DNA of 64,000 bases. Source: Echinometra lucunter (taxonomy: Eukaryota; Echinodermata; Echinoidea; Camarodonta; Echinometridae). Position numbers and translations under genes: made by a program. The notes beneath the pieces are model-generated. The model saw only the letters and a list, made by a program, of their open reading frames with translations. It was not told where the DNA came from and did not search any database. The stretch covers positions 18,846,034-18,910,033 of the forward strand of contig CM057171.1 of NCBI GenBank assembly GCA_029962745.1, in the 5' to 3' direction. This document shows, piece after piece, positions 20,263 to 31,339 of the stretch (position 1 is the first letter of the stretch; the number at the start of each line of letters is the position of its first letter).

Positions 20263-22290
20263 AGGCGCAAATATTTTAATTTAGTAACAATAAGCGCCTC
20301 TAAACCCCAAAACCAACCAACCAACCGTTCCAGTTGTAGGCAACGGGTTTAGAAAACTGTGTACTGCTATGTAGGTATAATAATTCGTTTGCACCTCCAC
20401 GGTCGAGGAAATTGCTCTGCTAGAGTTCGGTTCTCTATGAAATTTGAGGTAAAATCATCATGTTCATAATTCAATCATAATGACTAAATACTTGGACTTG
20501 CACATTGACGTCACAGGAAAAATGTTTGATAGTAATCCTGGTAATATTATTTTGTATCTACATGTATATGGCACCTATAACAGGGGCGAACTGCATGACC
20601 TCCGGGAGCTTGGGTGGGGGGGGGGGGGGGGGGCGGGGGGTCAGACGATCCGGTAAATATTATGTTAAAAAAGTCCCGGTCTTATACACAATAAAAGACC
20701 TGTTAAAAAGGACAAAAATTGAAAAGTTAAAAAAAATCATAATAAAACAAAGGTACATGTAATGTGTTTAATCGCACAAAATGCTAACAAAACTTACGTA
20801 CACAATCATGTTGGCAATGGACGAATTAAGATGCGATTCTCTTCAGATGGGCCTTTCTAAATGTAAAGTGTGTTTTGCTCTTCGCTTCTCTCGCTCACAC
20901 ATTTTAAACGCCGAACTTACGATTTTTCAGGAAGAGACGTCACCCCCTCAACCCCCCCCCCCCCCCCCCTTCGGCTAAATGGCTTCCATACGCTTATGAA
21001 GGAGGGTTGTCAGAGTACAGTTATGATGGTTATCGTATGATCGTGATGTGATGAATAAGAAATTTGGAAGTGCATATTTCATAGGTTTAGTGGCCAGGCC
21101 GGTCTCACCGAAGGCCTCCAACAGAAATTTAGTGTCCCAGTCAGCCCCTGGTGCCTAATACACACATCATAATAAGGTGCTTCTGTTCTTTGTATATAGA
21201 TACACTTTCTAAATTGGCATTTATGCTCACAGTGCTTCTATATTGGATCACTGCCTGTGCAGCTGTGATACAGAAAATAATGGACAATCATGACAATTGC
21301 CACGATGGAACATGACTTGTCAGAATCATCAATTTCATTCTTTTACAGCAATATCACGGAAACATTTTGCTAACAATGCAATACTCAGCCTAGCGAAATA
21401 TAGATGCGCTGTTCGTACCACTTCATATTTCATTAGATTAAAGGCACTGTGAAACAGATGTTGCAAATGAAAATTTTAAAAGATACCGTATATATAGTAG
21501 TTTAAAAAACCAGCAACATATTTTGCTCAAAAACGCACTTGACGCAAACATGGATATACATGACAACCGCAAATCACTTCTATGGTTTAAGCAAGAAAAT
21601 AGTCAAGGCAATAATCTTACATACTTTTCTGACATAAACGTCACACAGCGTGAACATGGGGAATCTCCTCTTGCACAAAATATGTTTGCCGCTAATGAAA
21701 AGTCGTTAAAACATTTTGGGTTTTTTTTACAAGGAGTGTTAGCGTTGCTATTCGGCCAGACTCACAAGAAACGCCACTGAAGGAAATGCAAAATAAATCT
21801 ATCTACTAGATAAGATTTACATAAATTTAAATCCTTTGATATCGGGCATTCTTTTTAGCATTCATCATGCCTCAATGAGAAGAGAAAGATAGTGCCTTTG
21901 ACGGAGACTATAAGTTGGACTTGACACTAGCTTTGCCAGGGGTACCTCAGGAAATTAGTAAGATCAGCTCAGAAAATAATTCATACGTGATTGTGGCATG
22001 TTTTTTTTTACTGCACAGGGGGCTTGTTTGTAGCATCATTTTGAGGCCATGCATAATCGACGTTTTCACACTCGTTTAGATCTACGCACGGTCATGTCCG
22101 GATCTGAATGTTTTGCGGAACCTGGTTTAAACCACCTAAATACAAAAATCTCCCCGAGCCCCCCCCCCCCCCCCCCGGTGCAGGCAGCCCCTAGCAGAAA
22201 AGTTCACAGTCTAGACTAGTACATGCATGTAAATATGGAAGGGTGAAGATCATAGCGATTACTTTATCCCTTCATGTCTTTCGCCGTTGA
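20263..22290. other. Intergenic DNA with poly-G/C tracts, no supported gene
   Basis: An (ACCA)n patch lies at 20308-20326, a G-run at 20616-20640 and C-runs at 20957-20970 and 22159-22176. An 85-codon frame at 21523-21780 has no recognised motif. Left ends resembling hAT (ataacaggggcgaactgcat, 20578) occur without a matching right end. Confidence 0.45.
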
Positions 22291-22296
22291 TGTAAA

Positions 22297-22796
22297 CCAT
22301 TAATGGCAAGAGATATTGAAGCATTATTTCATTACATTTTCTCCTTCAAATTGGCAACACCAGCTGGTTTCCTTTATTTCTTCATCAAGGAAAGTCATGT
22401 ATCTGTATCAACTATATAAACTGACAGAAAGTAGGTTGAAATGTTAATAAGTTGCCAGTTTGCATGGAAAAAACAGTCATCTTGAAAGTTCCATCGCATT
22501 GCCAATTTAAGGATTTTAGTGCTTAATTTTCTGTTTTCAAAATCAGCATCAACCGACAAACAATGATGCAATCAAATTAACACAGTATGTATAGTATTTT
22601 CTGCTCCTTCTGCACATATATATGTATATTTTTTCATTTTATTGTCATTTATTTTGTTTTTATTTGTTTATTCTTTATTATTATTATTATTTTACTATCA
22701 TTTTTTTTTTTTTTTTTTTTTTTTGGGGGGGGGGGGGCTTTTCATCCAAAGTCATTGAGCCACTTTACGCAATGTGGACCCTCTGTCACTAGTGGG
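22297..22796. mobile_element. TTAA-type MITE, inverted and diverged copy
   Basis: Read on the minus strand it starts cccactagtgacagagggtc after ttaa (22797-22800) and contains ttaaattggcaatgcgatgg, aagcactaaaatcc and ccagctggtgttgccaattt, aligned with the copies at 17376 and 43097. It carries an additional T/G-rich low-complexity block (22620-22740) not present in them. Confidence 0.65.
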
Positions 22797-22800
22797 TTAA

Positions 22801-23529
22801 CATATCGACATTAAAATTTCGACCAGGGGCGTATCCAGACCTTTTAACTCGTCAGGGGTGACACATCGTAGCTGACGATGATCCATCTGGTTATTTCATT
22901 GCATTTCCAATAATAAAATACAAAGTCTAATGTATATGTAGGGGAAAAATTGAAACTTGTTGTACAGTTTTACAGCATGCATGATATAACGTTACATCTG
23001 AAACTTCATTTCAGAAGAATTCACATCAATTAAATTAGGTTGGAAATGTAGGGTCCACTTCTGAGGGCCCAGTTATGCGTAACAACTAACACGGAGTGCA
23101 AACTGTTTTCCATGGAAAAAAAAAATGTCAGGAGCGGCAAAGGGCAATTTGTCCCTACTTCAAATGGGCTTGCGTTTTAGACTTTAAGTTATATTTCCAG
23201 TAATTTCAATTCTGACAGGCGAAATAGCCGAAAGTGTGTCATACCCTTGATAGCACTTAGGGGGTTACTTCGATGGATTATCATTTTGAGATTAAAGAAA
23301 TTTATTCAATTTCGTTGTCAGTTTCTGAGAGGGAAAATCACAGCGTCATACCTTTGATCGTGCGAAGAGGTTTATATAATGATAGATATTTGTGATTTTG
23401 AGATTAAAAATTAATCTATCTTTTCGGTTTTGCTGACATTTGCGTGAGTCATTCAGCGAGGGACTTATGCTTATGTATTTCTATAAAATTATGCAGGATG
23501 GAAAGACATGGAAATTCACACGTCCATGT
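22801..23529. other. Spacer; hAT-like left end only
   Basis: A word like a hAT end (ccaggggcgtatccagacc) occurs at 22824 without a partner. Nothing else recognised. Confidence 0.4.
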
Positions 23530-23664
23530 GGTGTTTCATAAAGTTGTTCGTAAATTTAGCTATGACTTTACGAACGACTTGAATATGAAGTTCCATTTGG
23601 CTTGCCATATTTCAAGTCATTCGTAAAGTCATTCGTAACTTTACGAACAGCTCTATGAAACACC
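23530..23664. mobile_element. Hairpin MITE with ttcgtaaag dyads, copy A
   Basis: The ends ggtgtttcataaagttgttc and gaacagctctatgaaacacc pair, followed inward by a second inverted word (gactttacgaacgacttgaa). A C-run directly abuts the right end. The same family occurs at 29690 and 49907. Confidence 0.78.
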
Positions 23665-23975
23665 CCCCCCCCCCCCCCCCCCGGAGAGACTACTTTTTGA
23701 ATAATCATAAAGATATACGTGTAATCTGATTGTCCCCCTTGTCTTTTGGAAAATTTTGAGGCAAATGATCAAAACATTATTGTATCAAAATGAGATCATT
23801 CTAAGAATCGAATACACTCTCCGTCATAAAAGTTTCCAAAGAAAACTTGCAATAACTAGAAAGACTGCCAACAAGAAAGAAAGGTATATAGCGAAAGTGA
23901 TTAAGTATTGTAAGACTGCAAAACCTTTATCTATATAGGCGATGGGTTCAAAGCGTTTCTATTCATCAATTTAGA

Positions 23976-24051
23976 CTGGATTCCAGAGTTACATGTAGGT
24001 TGTAACAAAGTATTGAACATAAAAGCAAGATGTTAAAATGAAATAAAAGAG

Positions 24052-24094
<43 letters not shown>

Positions 24095-24136
24095 TGAGCG
24101 AGAGAGAGGAGAGGGAAAGAGATAGAGATGGAGAGA

Positions 24137-24169
<33 letters not shown>

Positions 24170-24350
24170 CGAACATAGGCTGGATTCCAGAGTTAGGTTG
24201 TAACAAAACATTGAACATAAAAGCTAGATGTTAAAATGAAATAAAAGAGAGTAAGAGAAATAGACAGAAAGAGAGAGAGAGAGAGAAAGAGGGAGATAGA
24301 GAGAGTGGAGAGTGAGCGAGAGAGAAGGGAGAGGGAAAGAGATAGAGATG

Positions 24351-24383
<33 letters not shown>

Positions 24384-24384
24384 C
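23976..24384. repeat. 204-bp tandem duplication containing two (GA)n tracts per unit
   Basis: The unit starting ctggattccagagtta, with ttgaacataaaagc and gatgttaaaatgaaataaaa followed by GA repeats, occurs at 23976-24179 and 24180-24384 with few substitutions. It is a local duplication, with no coding content. Confidence 0.88.
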
Positions 24385-25062
24385 ATACTGGAGATACCCT
24401 TGAATGATCATTATAGAAATTAAAATTGAAAAAACCTTGATTAGAAATTACCATGAATAATTTCTAATTATCTTTGAATGATTCAGTATGATGCGTTCTT
24501 AATTATCCATTTTGATATTATTACAAGAGGCGATATTACCTTCATCAACTTCGGGATTGACACCGTTACATGTGTAGTGGCGTAACAGCAGGGGGCATAG
24601 GGGCACCTCCCCATCAGCAAAAAAAAAAAAAAAAACAGAAAAAAGAAAAAAAAAGAAAAGAATCAGAAGAAGAGGAGAGAAGAAGTAGACAATGAGAAGC
24701 GCTATTTTTTCAAATAATATGGCAATAATTCTGTATCAATTTGCCTCATCATTTTTTCCGTTTTTATTTGCTCTAACTGAACACTATATAGGCTTCGTGA
24801 GAATCCTGCATCATGGGCACTGTCAGTCACACGAAATCCCGTTTATACGCAAATACTCCATGACTTCCGGAACAATTAGCTGAAACATCACTTTCGCTTC
24901 GGGAGCAAGTTTTTAATAGGACGTTCTAACATGATTAAACAATTTTTAGATGTCCACGTGTAAGCAGCATTTTTAGTGTCATATAACCTTTCTCTAATCT
25001 ATTCGGGGATACGGCATGACCGGGGCAGATTTTGGCTTTTTTTCCCCAGAAGTGAAATATAT

Positions 25063-25126
<64 letters not shown>

Positions 25127-25175
25127 TTTGTTTGTTTATTTATTTATTTATTCATTCATTTATTTATCTATCTAT

Positions 25176-25219
<44 letters not shown>

Positions 25220-26010
25220 TTTATTTCGTTTTCTTTATACAGGATGGCCCCGTCAGTAATCAAGTACTGTTTTCCAGGTGGCCCTGTAAACAAATATATA
25301 CAGGATAACAACAAACAAAATAAACATAACTCAATACATCAAACAAGATAAAACAACATTTGGTGAAAAAAAGGAAAGAACAATGCCCACTAAGCCAGCC
25401 AAACGTCTGAGACCACTTGACGAAAAAACACCTTATACTTTCAGTATACTCCAATATACAGCACACAAACTGAAACTAAACAAAACTAAACTTAACTAAA
25501 CAAAAATACACAAACAAACAAAGATACACACATACACATGCATGCAGTATTAATGAATTTCGGTGAATTTTGATGTTCATATTGCTGTTCATAGATGAAA
25601 TCCCTTATACCGTTAAGATAAAATTTGAGTAGATAAATGCCTGTTTCGCTCTGGAATCCTCGAAAGTTTTGAAGATATTATTTTCTATTGATGAAATTAT
25701 GCTACCGTGGTCCGTCATTATCATCAGACCCGATAACAGCATTGTAAATGTTGTACACGAAATAGTACATTGACCAAGCTGCTGAGTAAAATAAGAGCAT
25801 CGGACACAGGAAGAAGTAATTGAATGTTTTCTAATCATGGCTCTCTAGGGAAATAATGATTAGAGTGGTCTATCTATTGACATGGATGATGAGAAAGAAC
25901 AGATAACGTGCTGTAAATCAAAAAGGACATAAGGGGCCGAGGAGATATTACAGAGAAAAGTTTTACCTTGCGTACCCCCGAACTCGGTGTCAAGGAGATG
26001 CTTCATCTGC
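24385..26010. other. Intergenic DNA with (ATTT)n microsatellite
   Basis: A hAT-like left end (gtagtggcgtaacagcaggg) lies at 24576 followed by an A-rich tract. An (ATTT)n tract runs from 25056 to 25222. The remainder has no supported gene; A-rich patches with many ACAAA words lie at 25300-25540. Confidence 0.5.
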
Positions 26011-26090
26011 AGCCCAGCGCACACCTTACGATCCGAATGGCTCACGACTGGTCCACGACTGGTCCACGCAACGCATCGTTCATCTGGCGG
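26011..26090. mobile_element. Single arm of the MITE family at 26481
   Basis: The stretch agcccagcgcacaccttacg, then ggctcacgactggtcc, is the inverse of the right end of the element at 26481-26771. No second arm is seen on this copy, so it is truncated. Confidence 0.65.
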
Positions 26091-26194
26091 AGTCCTCACT
26101 GTGTGACTGAATCTGCAACTGTAATATATACTGCCGTTCACCTACCCCTGTATCACACATTCTTCTGTTTTCTTTTCTTTACTTTCCTTTTTCT

Positions 26195-26455
26195 TTCTTG
26201 AGGAATCCACGTCACTACAAGCATTGCTTTTTTGTGGATTTCTCTTTTCCAATATCATTTTTTTTCTTTTAATACACTATGTCAAGCAGACATTTAATTT
26301 GTTTTTGATGTTAATTAGAGGAAAAAATGTTGTATGTTTGATTATTTACGATATTTCTGCTTAAAAGAAGAAGAAAAAAATTATTATGTCTTGTGTTATA
26401 TTGGAAATAAAACCTGAACTTGAACTTGAACTTGAACTTGAACTTGAACTTGAGA
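26195..26455 (+). mobile_element. LINE 3' end ending in (CTTGAA)n
   Basis: This 3' UTR ends ggaaataaaacctgaac followed by seven CTTGAA-type units. The same UTR (caagcattgct, tgtggatttctcttttccaa, gtcaagcagacat) is present inverted at 53455-53680. No coding part remains. The tail type is like that of the LINE at 14340. Confidence 0.75.
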
Positions 26456-26480
26456 GGAGGCGAGTCGTGGGGCAGTCGTA

Positions 26481-26771
26481 AGCCTCGACACCGCACACCT
26501 TGCGATTCCAGACCCATGCGCTCTTTACTCTCTTACATGCCTGACGTCATATCAATACTGCTGTCTGATTGGCTGGAAGATGGATTGAGTCTGCGATCTC
26601 TTGCGATCCAGTCGTGAAGATTTGACATGTCAAATCCTTCCGACTGCCCTTCCGACTGGCCTCTGACTGGTCCACGACTCACGACTGACCAGAGCTGTGA
26701 CGTCACATCTCCTCTCACTCAGTCGTGGACCAGTCGTGAGCCAGTCGGATCGTAAGGTGTGCGCTGGGCTT
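26481..26771. mobile_element. 291-bp MITE with ccgcacaccttgcgat ends
   Basis: The left end cgacaccgcacaccttgcga pairs with the right end tcgtaaggtgtgcgctgggc. The interior repeats gactggtccacgact and its inverse and includes a tgacgtcaca site. It lies immediately after the LINE tail. Confidence 0.7.
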
Positions 26772-28015
26772 ACAAGTTTCGGAACAGTATAATAACGGAC
26801 TCCTCTTCTGAAACGTTCTCAGTGAATGCCCCCCCCCCCCCCTCGACACAAAATGAAGGTATAGCGGAAAAGATTTTTTTTTTTAAACTATATTTATTTA
26901 TTTATTTACCACTTGAATGTGTGACGGAACACCCACTCTGCAGAATGGTCTTTTCATAGGGGTTCATCCAAAAAATGGTTGATGTGAATGATGTCTGTCT
27001 TAATATTAATCAGACATGACCAACTTGTGAAAAATTATACAGAGACATGGTAAAGGTGGGGGATTGAGAATGAAGAAAACATTATGGTGGACTAAATCCT
27101 GAGCTCCGCCGCCCCCCCCCCCACCAGGGTCTTAAAGTGTATACCATGTATGCCATCACCAAAAGACATTTCGCTCTGCATATATGTCACTATACTATGC
27201 TCAAAATATTAGTGAGTTTAGTCATAGTTAACTCCAACATGCTAAACCTGCTAAATGTGACCCCCCCCCCCCAAAAAAAAAAAAAAAAAGAAAAGAAAAA
27301 TCAGCAGTCAGCTGGTTAGGAGAATACAAGGTGTAGGCCTAGATTAAATGTAAGAGAGAGGGGAGAGAGAGGTTGAAAGAGAGGGAGAGGGAGAAGGGGC
27401 AGGAGAGAGAGAGATAGAAAAAAGGAAAGAGGAAGAGAGACAGGAAGAGAGAAGGAGGGGGAGGGGGAGAGGGGGGGAGAGGGTGTTAAGGAGAGAGTGT
27501 AGATAAATCAGCCTGTATATTTGGCAAAGATCAACATAATTATTTTCATTTACAATGGGAGGCTCATCCTCATGCACCATGTAATGTGCAATTATGTAAT
27601 AAATACAATTCACTAATCCAGCCATTCTAACAAACGTCGACAATAGCAAATAACAGTGGTCATGATGAGATGAGCAATTATTGTAGATACTGAACAGAAT
27701 GCCAACAGATATAATCGCGATTGTCAAGAGATAATCATAATTGAAATATCGATTAATTTTGCTACGGGAATTACACAATTGTAAAATTCAACTGATTGTG
27801 AATGCATTTCTGAGAACCTTTATTAATCACTGTAGGGGGGTAGTTTAATAAAAACAATGAATTACTGGATTATCATTTGCAGCTTAATAGTTTGTTTGTT
27901 GAGAAATGTGTTTAAACTACCGCGTTTCATCCTATGATATGATTTTTATATTGGCAGCATCCATGAAAGACAAGAGCTGACTTCAACCTTTCTTAGCGTG
28001 GGGAAGAGACTGACA
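26772..28015. other. DNA upstream of the coiled-coil gene
   Basis: C-runs at 26830, 27110 and 27260 and a GA-rich block at 27354-27500. An acceptor-like tatattggcag at 27947-27957 could mark an upstream non-coding exon of the gene starting at 28058. No promoter element is clear. Confidence 0.4.
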
Positions 28016-28057
28016 TAACCTGCTGAAGTTGTCGACGAGTTTCTTGTCGCCGTCGTC

Positions 28058-28115
28058 ATGTTGGAGACGAAGATCCGCGTACCCAATGGACGGGAAGCGG
28101 GCAAGAAAAATGAAG
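28058..28115 (+). CDS. Coiled-coil gene, first coding exon 1a
   Basis: This is the first coding exon of a plus-strand gene that I assemble through to 53414. The ATG at 28058 is the first in frame after a stop at 28016-28018. It encodes 19 residues (MLETKIRVPNGREAGKKNE) plus one base and ends at gaag|gtagga, a good donor. The split codon (phase 1) is completed by exon 2 at 34939 to give glycine. The exon is short and basic. The upstream 100 bases lack in-frame coding and are taken as 5' UTR. Intron 1 is 6.8 kb and full of transposons. An alternative first exon lies at 41686. The product is not recognised. The join to exon 2 rests on splice consensus and phase only; a transcript would be needed to prove it. 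Confidence 0.62.
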
Positions 28116-28431
28116 GTAGGATTTTTTCTCTTATTAGTTTCATCATCTTCTCCCTCTCTTTCTTCTTCCTTCTTCCTTCTTATTCTGCTCCAGCTGCTTC
28201 CTTTTCTCCTCCTCATCGTCGTCCTCCTCTACCCCCTTCTCCCTCTTCCTTCTCCCCTCTTCTACAATGTTATAATCATCGACATCGTCATCATTTCGTC
28301 CATAATTTTGATCACTACGTCACCATTTTCACCATCATTATAACTGACATTACATTATTGACTGATTGATTAATTAAATTTCATTTCTGCGTTCAGTAAC
28401 ATAATACAAAATAATCATTTATTACAATACA

Positions 28432-28433
<2 letters not shown>

Positions 28434-28467
<34 letters not shown>

Positions 28468-28720
28468 TGCGTGGGTGTATGTGTGTATGTATGTATGTAT
28501 GCGGTACATGTACATATAAACACATGCCATTTTTTACCCGTAAATACAAAGAAAGTATGTAAATGGGAACTTAACATTTAACAGAATTCGTGAACGTAGG
28601 AGATCGTCATCATGAGCGAGTTCCTTGATGTCGATGGTGGCCTCAAAGTTAAAAAAAAAAGCGACATAGAGCTTACAAATTTGAAAAAAAAACGATAATC
28701 ATTATTGTCTTTCTCATCAT

Positions 28721-28759
<39 letters not shown>

Positions 28760-28790
28760 CCTCCTCATCATCATCATCACTATTCAACCT
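28434..28790. repeat. (GTAT)n and (ATC)n microsatellites in intron 1
   Basis: GTAT units fill 28438-28500; CAT/ATC units with a CTC interruption fill 28722-28785. They have no coding meaning; the poly-Asp frame opposite is an artefact. Confidence 0.9.
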
Positions 28791-28811
28791 TCTGTTGTCA
28801 AATATACGTAA

Positions 28812-29259
28812 TGCTATGTTCCCACTATCACGATTCGCGCCACGATTGAAATCGCGGTCTCAATCGTGGAGTAATCGTGGTGATCATATCAGATCTCATC
28901 AGATCTTGAGGTCAATCGTGGCAATCGTGTTGATCGTAAAAAAAAATTGGACGGTTCAAAAAATTTCTGCGATCAATACGATTAATTGTCGAACGTGATC
29001 ATCGCATCAAATCTCATCAAAGCGCGACAGATTGCATCTAATCTTACTTTGAAATCGTGGTTATCGGAATCAACCTTGGAATAGCCGAACGCATTTATTG
29101 GGATCGCACAATCTCCCGTGATCTGTAACGATTTGGAGCCTTTGAGAAATGCAAAAATGGGAAAGGGTAACGCCGTTCCAAACGTGAAAATTCCACAATC
29201 AGCTACGAATTGCCAATCGCGGCGTTCGTGACAAGTCGCACGACAGTGACAACATAGCA
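28812..29259. mobile_element. PIF/Harbinger-type MITE, 448 bp, TAA target duplication
   Basis: The ends tgctatgttcccactatcac and gtgacaacatagca are inverted repeats flanked by TAA (28809-28811 and 29260-29262). TWA targets point to PIF/Harbinger. The interior repeats the word aatcgtgg about six times (28872, 28888, 28914 and others) with gatcatatcagatc-type palindromes. Confidence 0.78.
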
Positions 29260-29689
29260 TAAGGTCATGCTGGTTCATTTTGTTAATACATTTGCCAGGG
29301 CTCAAAGGGTAAAGCTTGGCAACACGGCTGAATGTCATATTAATGACTAAGCCACTTGCAGCATGTTCCTATATCTGTTACATCCGAATAACTCACAAGA
29401 TCAGGATGTTTCTGTTGCGAAACAGGTGAAATTTCATTGAAACATGTGGTTATAGTCTGAGGTACATGGGTATGAAACATTTGAATGTTTAGATCCGTGA
29501 TATTTTGCGCCTATTTGCTCAAAAATAAATAATCCGGGGCACATTAACTGAAATCGGGGAGTGTCACAAAATTTCGCTTGTAATTCATTAAAACGATGAC
29601 TTAAGAAAATCGTATTCTGTTTTGATCTTTTCAAGAGGGAGGGTGTGTGTGTGGGGGGAGGCTAACTGTCGGAAAATATGTGCTGACAA

Positions 29690-30005
29690 TTTCATCACCA
29701 TATAGCTGTTCGTAAAGTTACACATGACTTTACGAACGACTTGCATATGAAGTGCTAAATGTGATGCCCAAACTTTTTCCTGATGTTTTAGCAAAGTGTG
29801 ACTAAATTTCTAATAATTTCAATTAAATTGTGGCAAAATATATAATTCGCAATAAAAATGTTTTAAAAACATAATAATGTTAATCTACATCTGCATATTT
29901 CACCTTTAGCTGGTCTAATTTATAATGATTGAAAATCCCATTTGGCTTGCCATATTCAAGTTGTTCGTAAAGTCATTCGTAACTTTACGAACATCTTTAT
30001 GAAAT
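29690..30005. mobile_element. Hairpin MITE with ttcgtaaag dyads, copy B
   Basis: The ends catatagctgttcgtaaag and cgtaactttacgaacatctt match copies at 23530 and 49907. Both subterminal regions hold gactttacgaacgactt. A C-run abuts the right end, as in copy A. Confidence 0.72.
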
Positions 30006-31178
30006 ACCCCCCCCCCCTAGTCAGTATGCTTTTGCATTTTGTCAAAGTATGACATGATTATTAAGGCGCAGTTTAGGATACTGAGGGATAGAAGGCGTAT
30101 CTGTGGAGAAGCGGCTGGGGCATAGAAGAACCCCCAACCCCCCTTGACGTTTATTGTTCTTTTGTCATACACAGATTAGACCCTTTTGTTAGACTTCATG
30201 TTCATGTTTGATTTTACGTTTATTTGATTTTTAGGAACATAACATTAAAAAAATCAAACAATAAACAAGGATGTTACGCTATTGGAGGGGAAACATAACG
30301 CAGCAACAACCAAAACGGGGGGGGGGGGGGGGGTTGAAATTAATGAAAATAAGCATTTCATTAAAAAAAATAAGATCGTGATTTTTTTTTCCTCTCCTTG
30401 CACAAACACGAACTGGTTGGAATTATAAAATAAATAGCGCTAAACTTAACACAGTGAAACAATCAGTTTATCAGCTGATGAATTTATGCTTGTGTTTTTC
30501 AAGAAAACCTGTGATAGTTCATGATTTGTTCGTTTTTCATTACTTCTGCAATTCCTGCCAAAGTTCACTCACAGAATCTACAACAAAGGAATTGCTTTGG
30601 AGAAAGAACACACCAACTGCACAAAATTAAGGCTTTTACAATGGTCTGTTCTTTGGAATAGTTGGGTTACAATTCTTAAACGGCGTCTTCAAGAAATTAT
30701 AGCCACAGTATTTTAATGCGCTAGATTTTTTGAAAAAAAAAAATCTTGTCTGTCCTTAATGTTTTCAATGCTTCATTTGATAATGGGTCACTTTCCAAAA
30801 GCCGTTTTATGCTTTTCGTGTTATCTACATATATCATATGTTTTTGTCATTGATTTTTTGGAATACGATAGTTTTATTGACAGGGGAAAATGAAAAAGAA
30901 ATTTGATTTGATCTGATTTGAGAATTTTAATGTGCAAGACGGCCAAGTTATAACAGGCACACTGTATCCCTGCATTGTTATTATCAGGCCTCCCGTTACC
31001 ATGCAGACTTACTGCGTGTTCTCCATGCTGTTAAAGATAATCTTTGGTTAACATGGTTAAGGATGAAGAAGCCGAACTGCAAACCGCTAGACACGAGATT
31101 GGTGATTTACAGACAACTGCTTTAGCTGGGTGTTGAAAAATAGACACATTTGACTGGTAATAACTCAAAGTTGTTCCC

Positions 31179-31230
<52 letters not shown>

Positions 31231-31339
31231 GTCAAGCTTACGTAAGCCAAACCTAAAATAGATAAATGGATAAAACAACAACATTAATGTATCCCCTTTA
31301 AAAAGTACACAGTAAAGGAAAACAAAACAAAATAAATGA
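30006..31339. other. Intron DNA, no exon accepted
   Basis: A G-run lies at 30318-30334 and (TC)n at 31178-31228. The open stretch at 31045-31130 has a helix-like translation but no splice phase that fits the gene. Confidence 0.45.

Noticed and set aside
24033..24454. Overlapping Ser/Leu-rich minus-strand frames
   Set aside because: Translations of GA microsatellites in a tandem duplication.
28578..28787. Poly-Asp minus-strand frame
   Set aside because: Translation of an (ATC)n microsatellite.
31045..31130. Helix-like open stretch in intron 1 of the coiled-coil gene
   Set aside because: None of its possible splice borders gives a phase compatible with exons 1a and 2.
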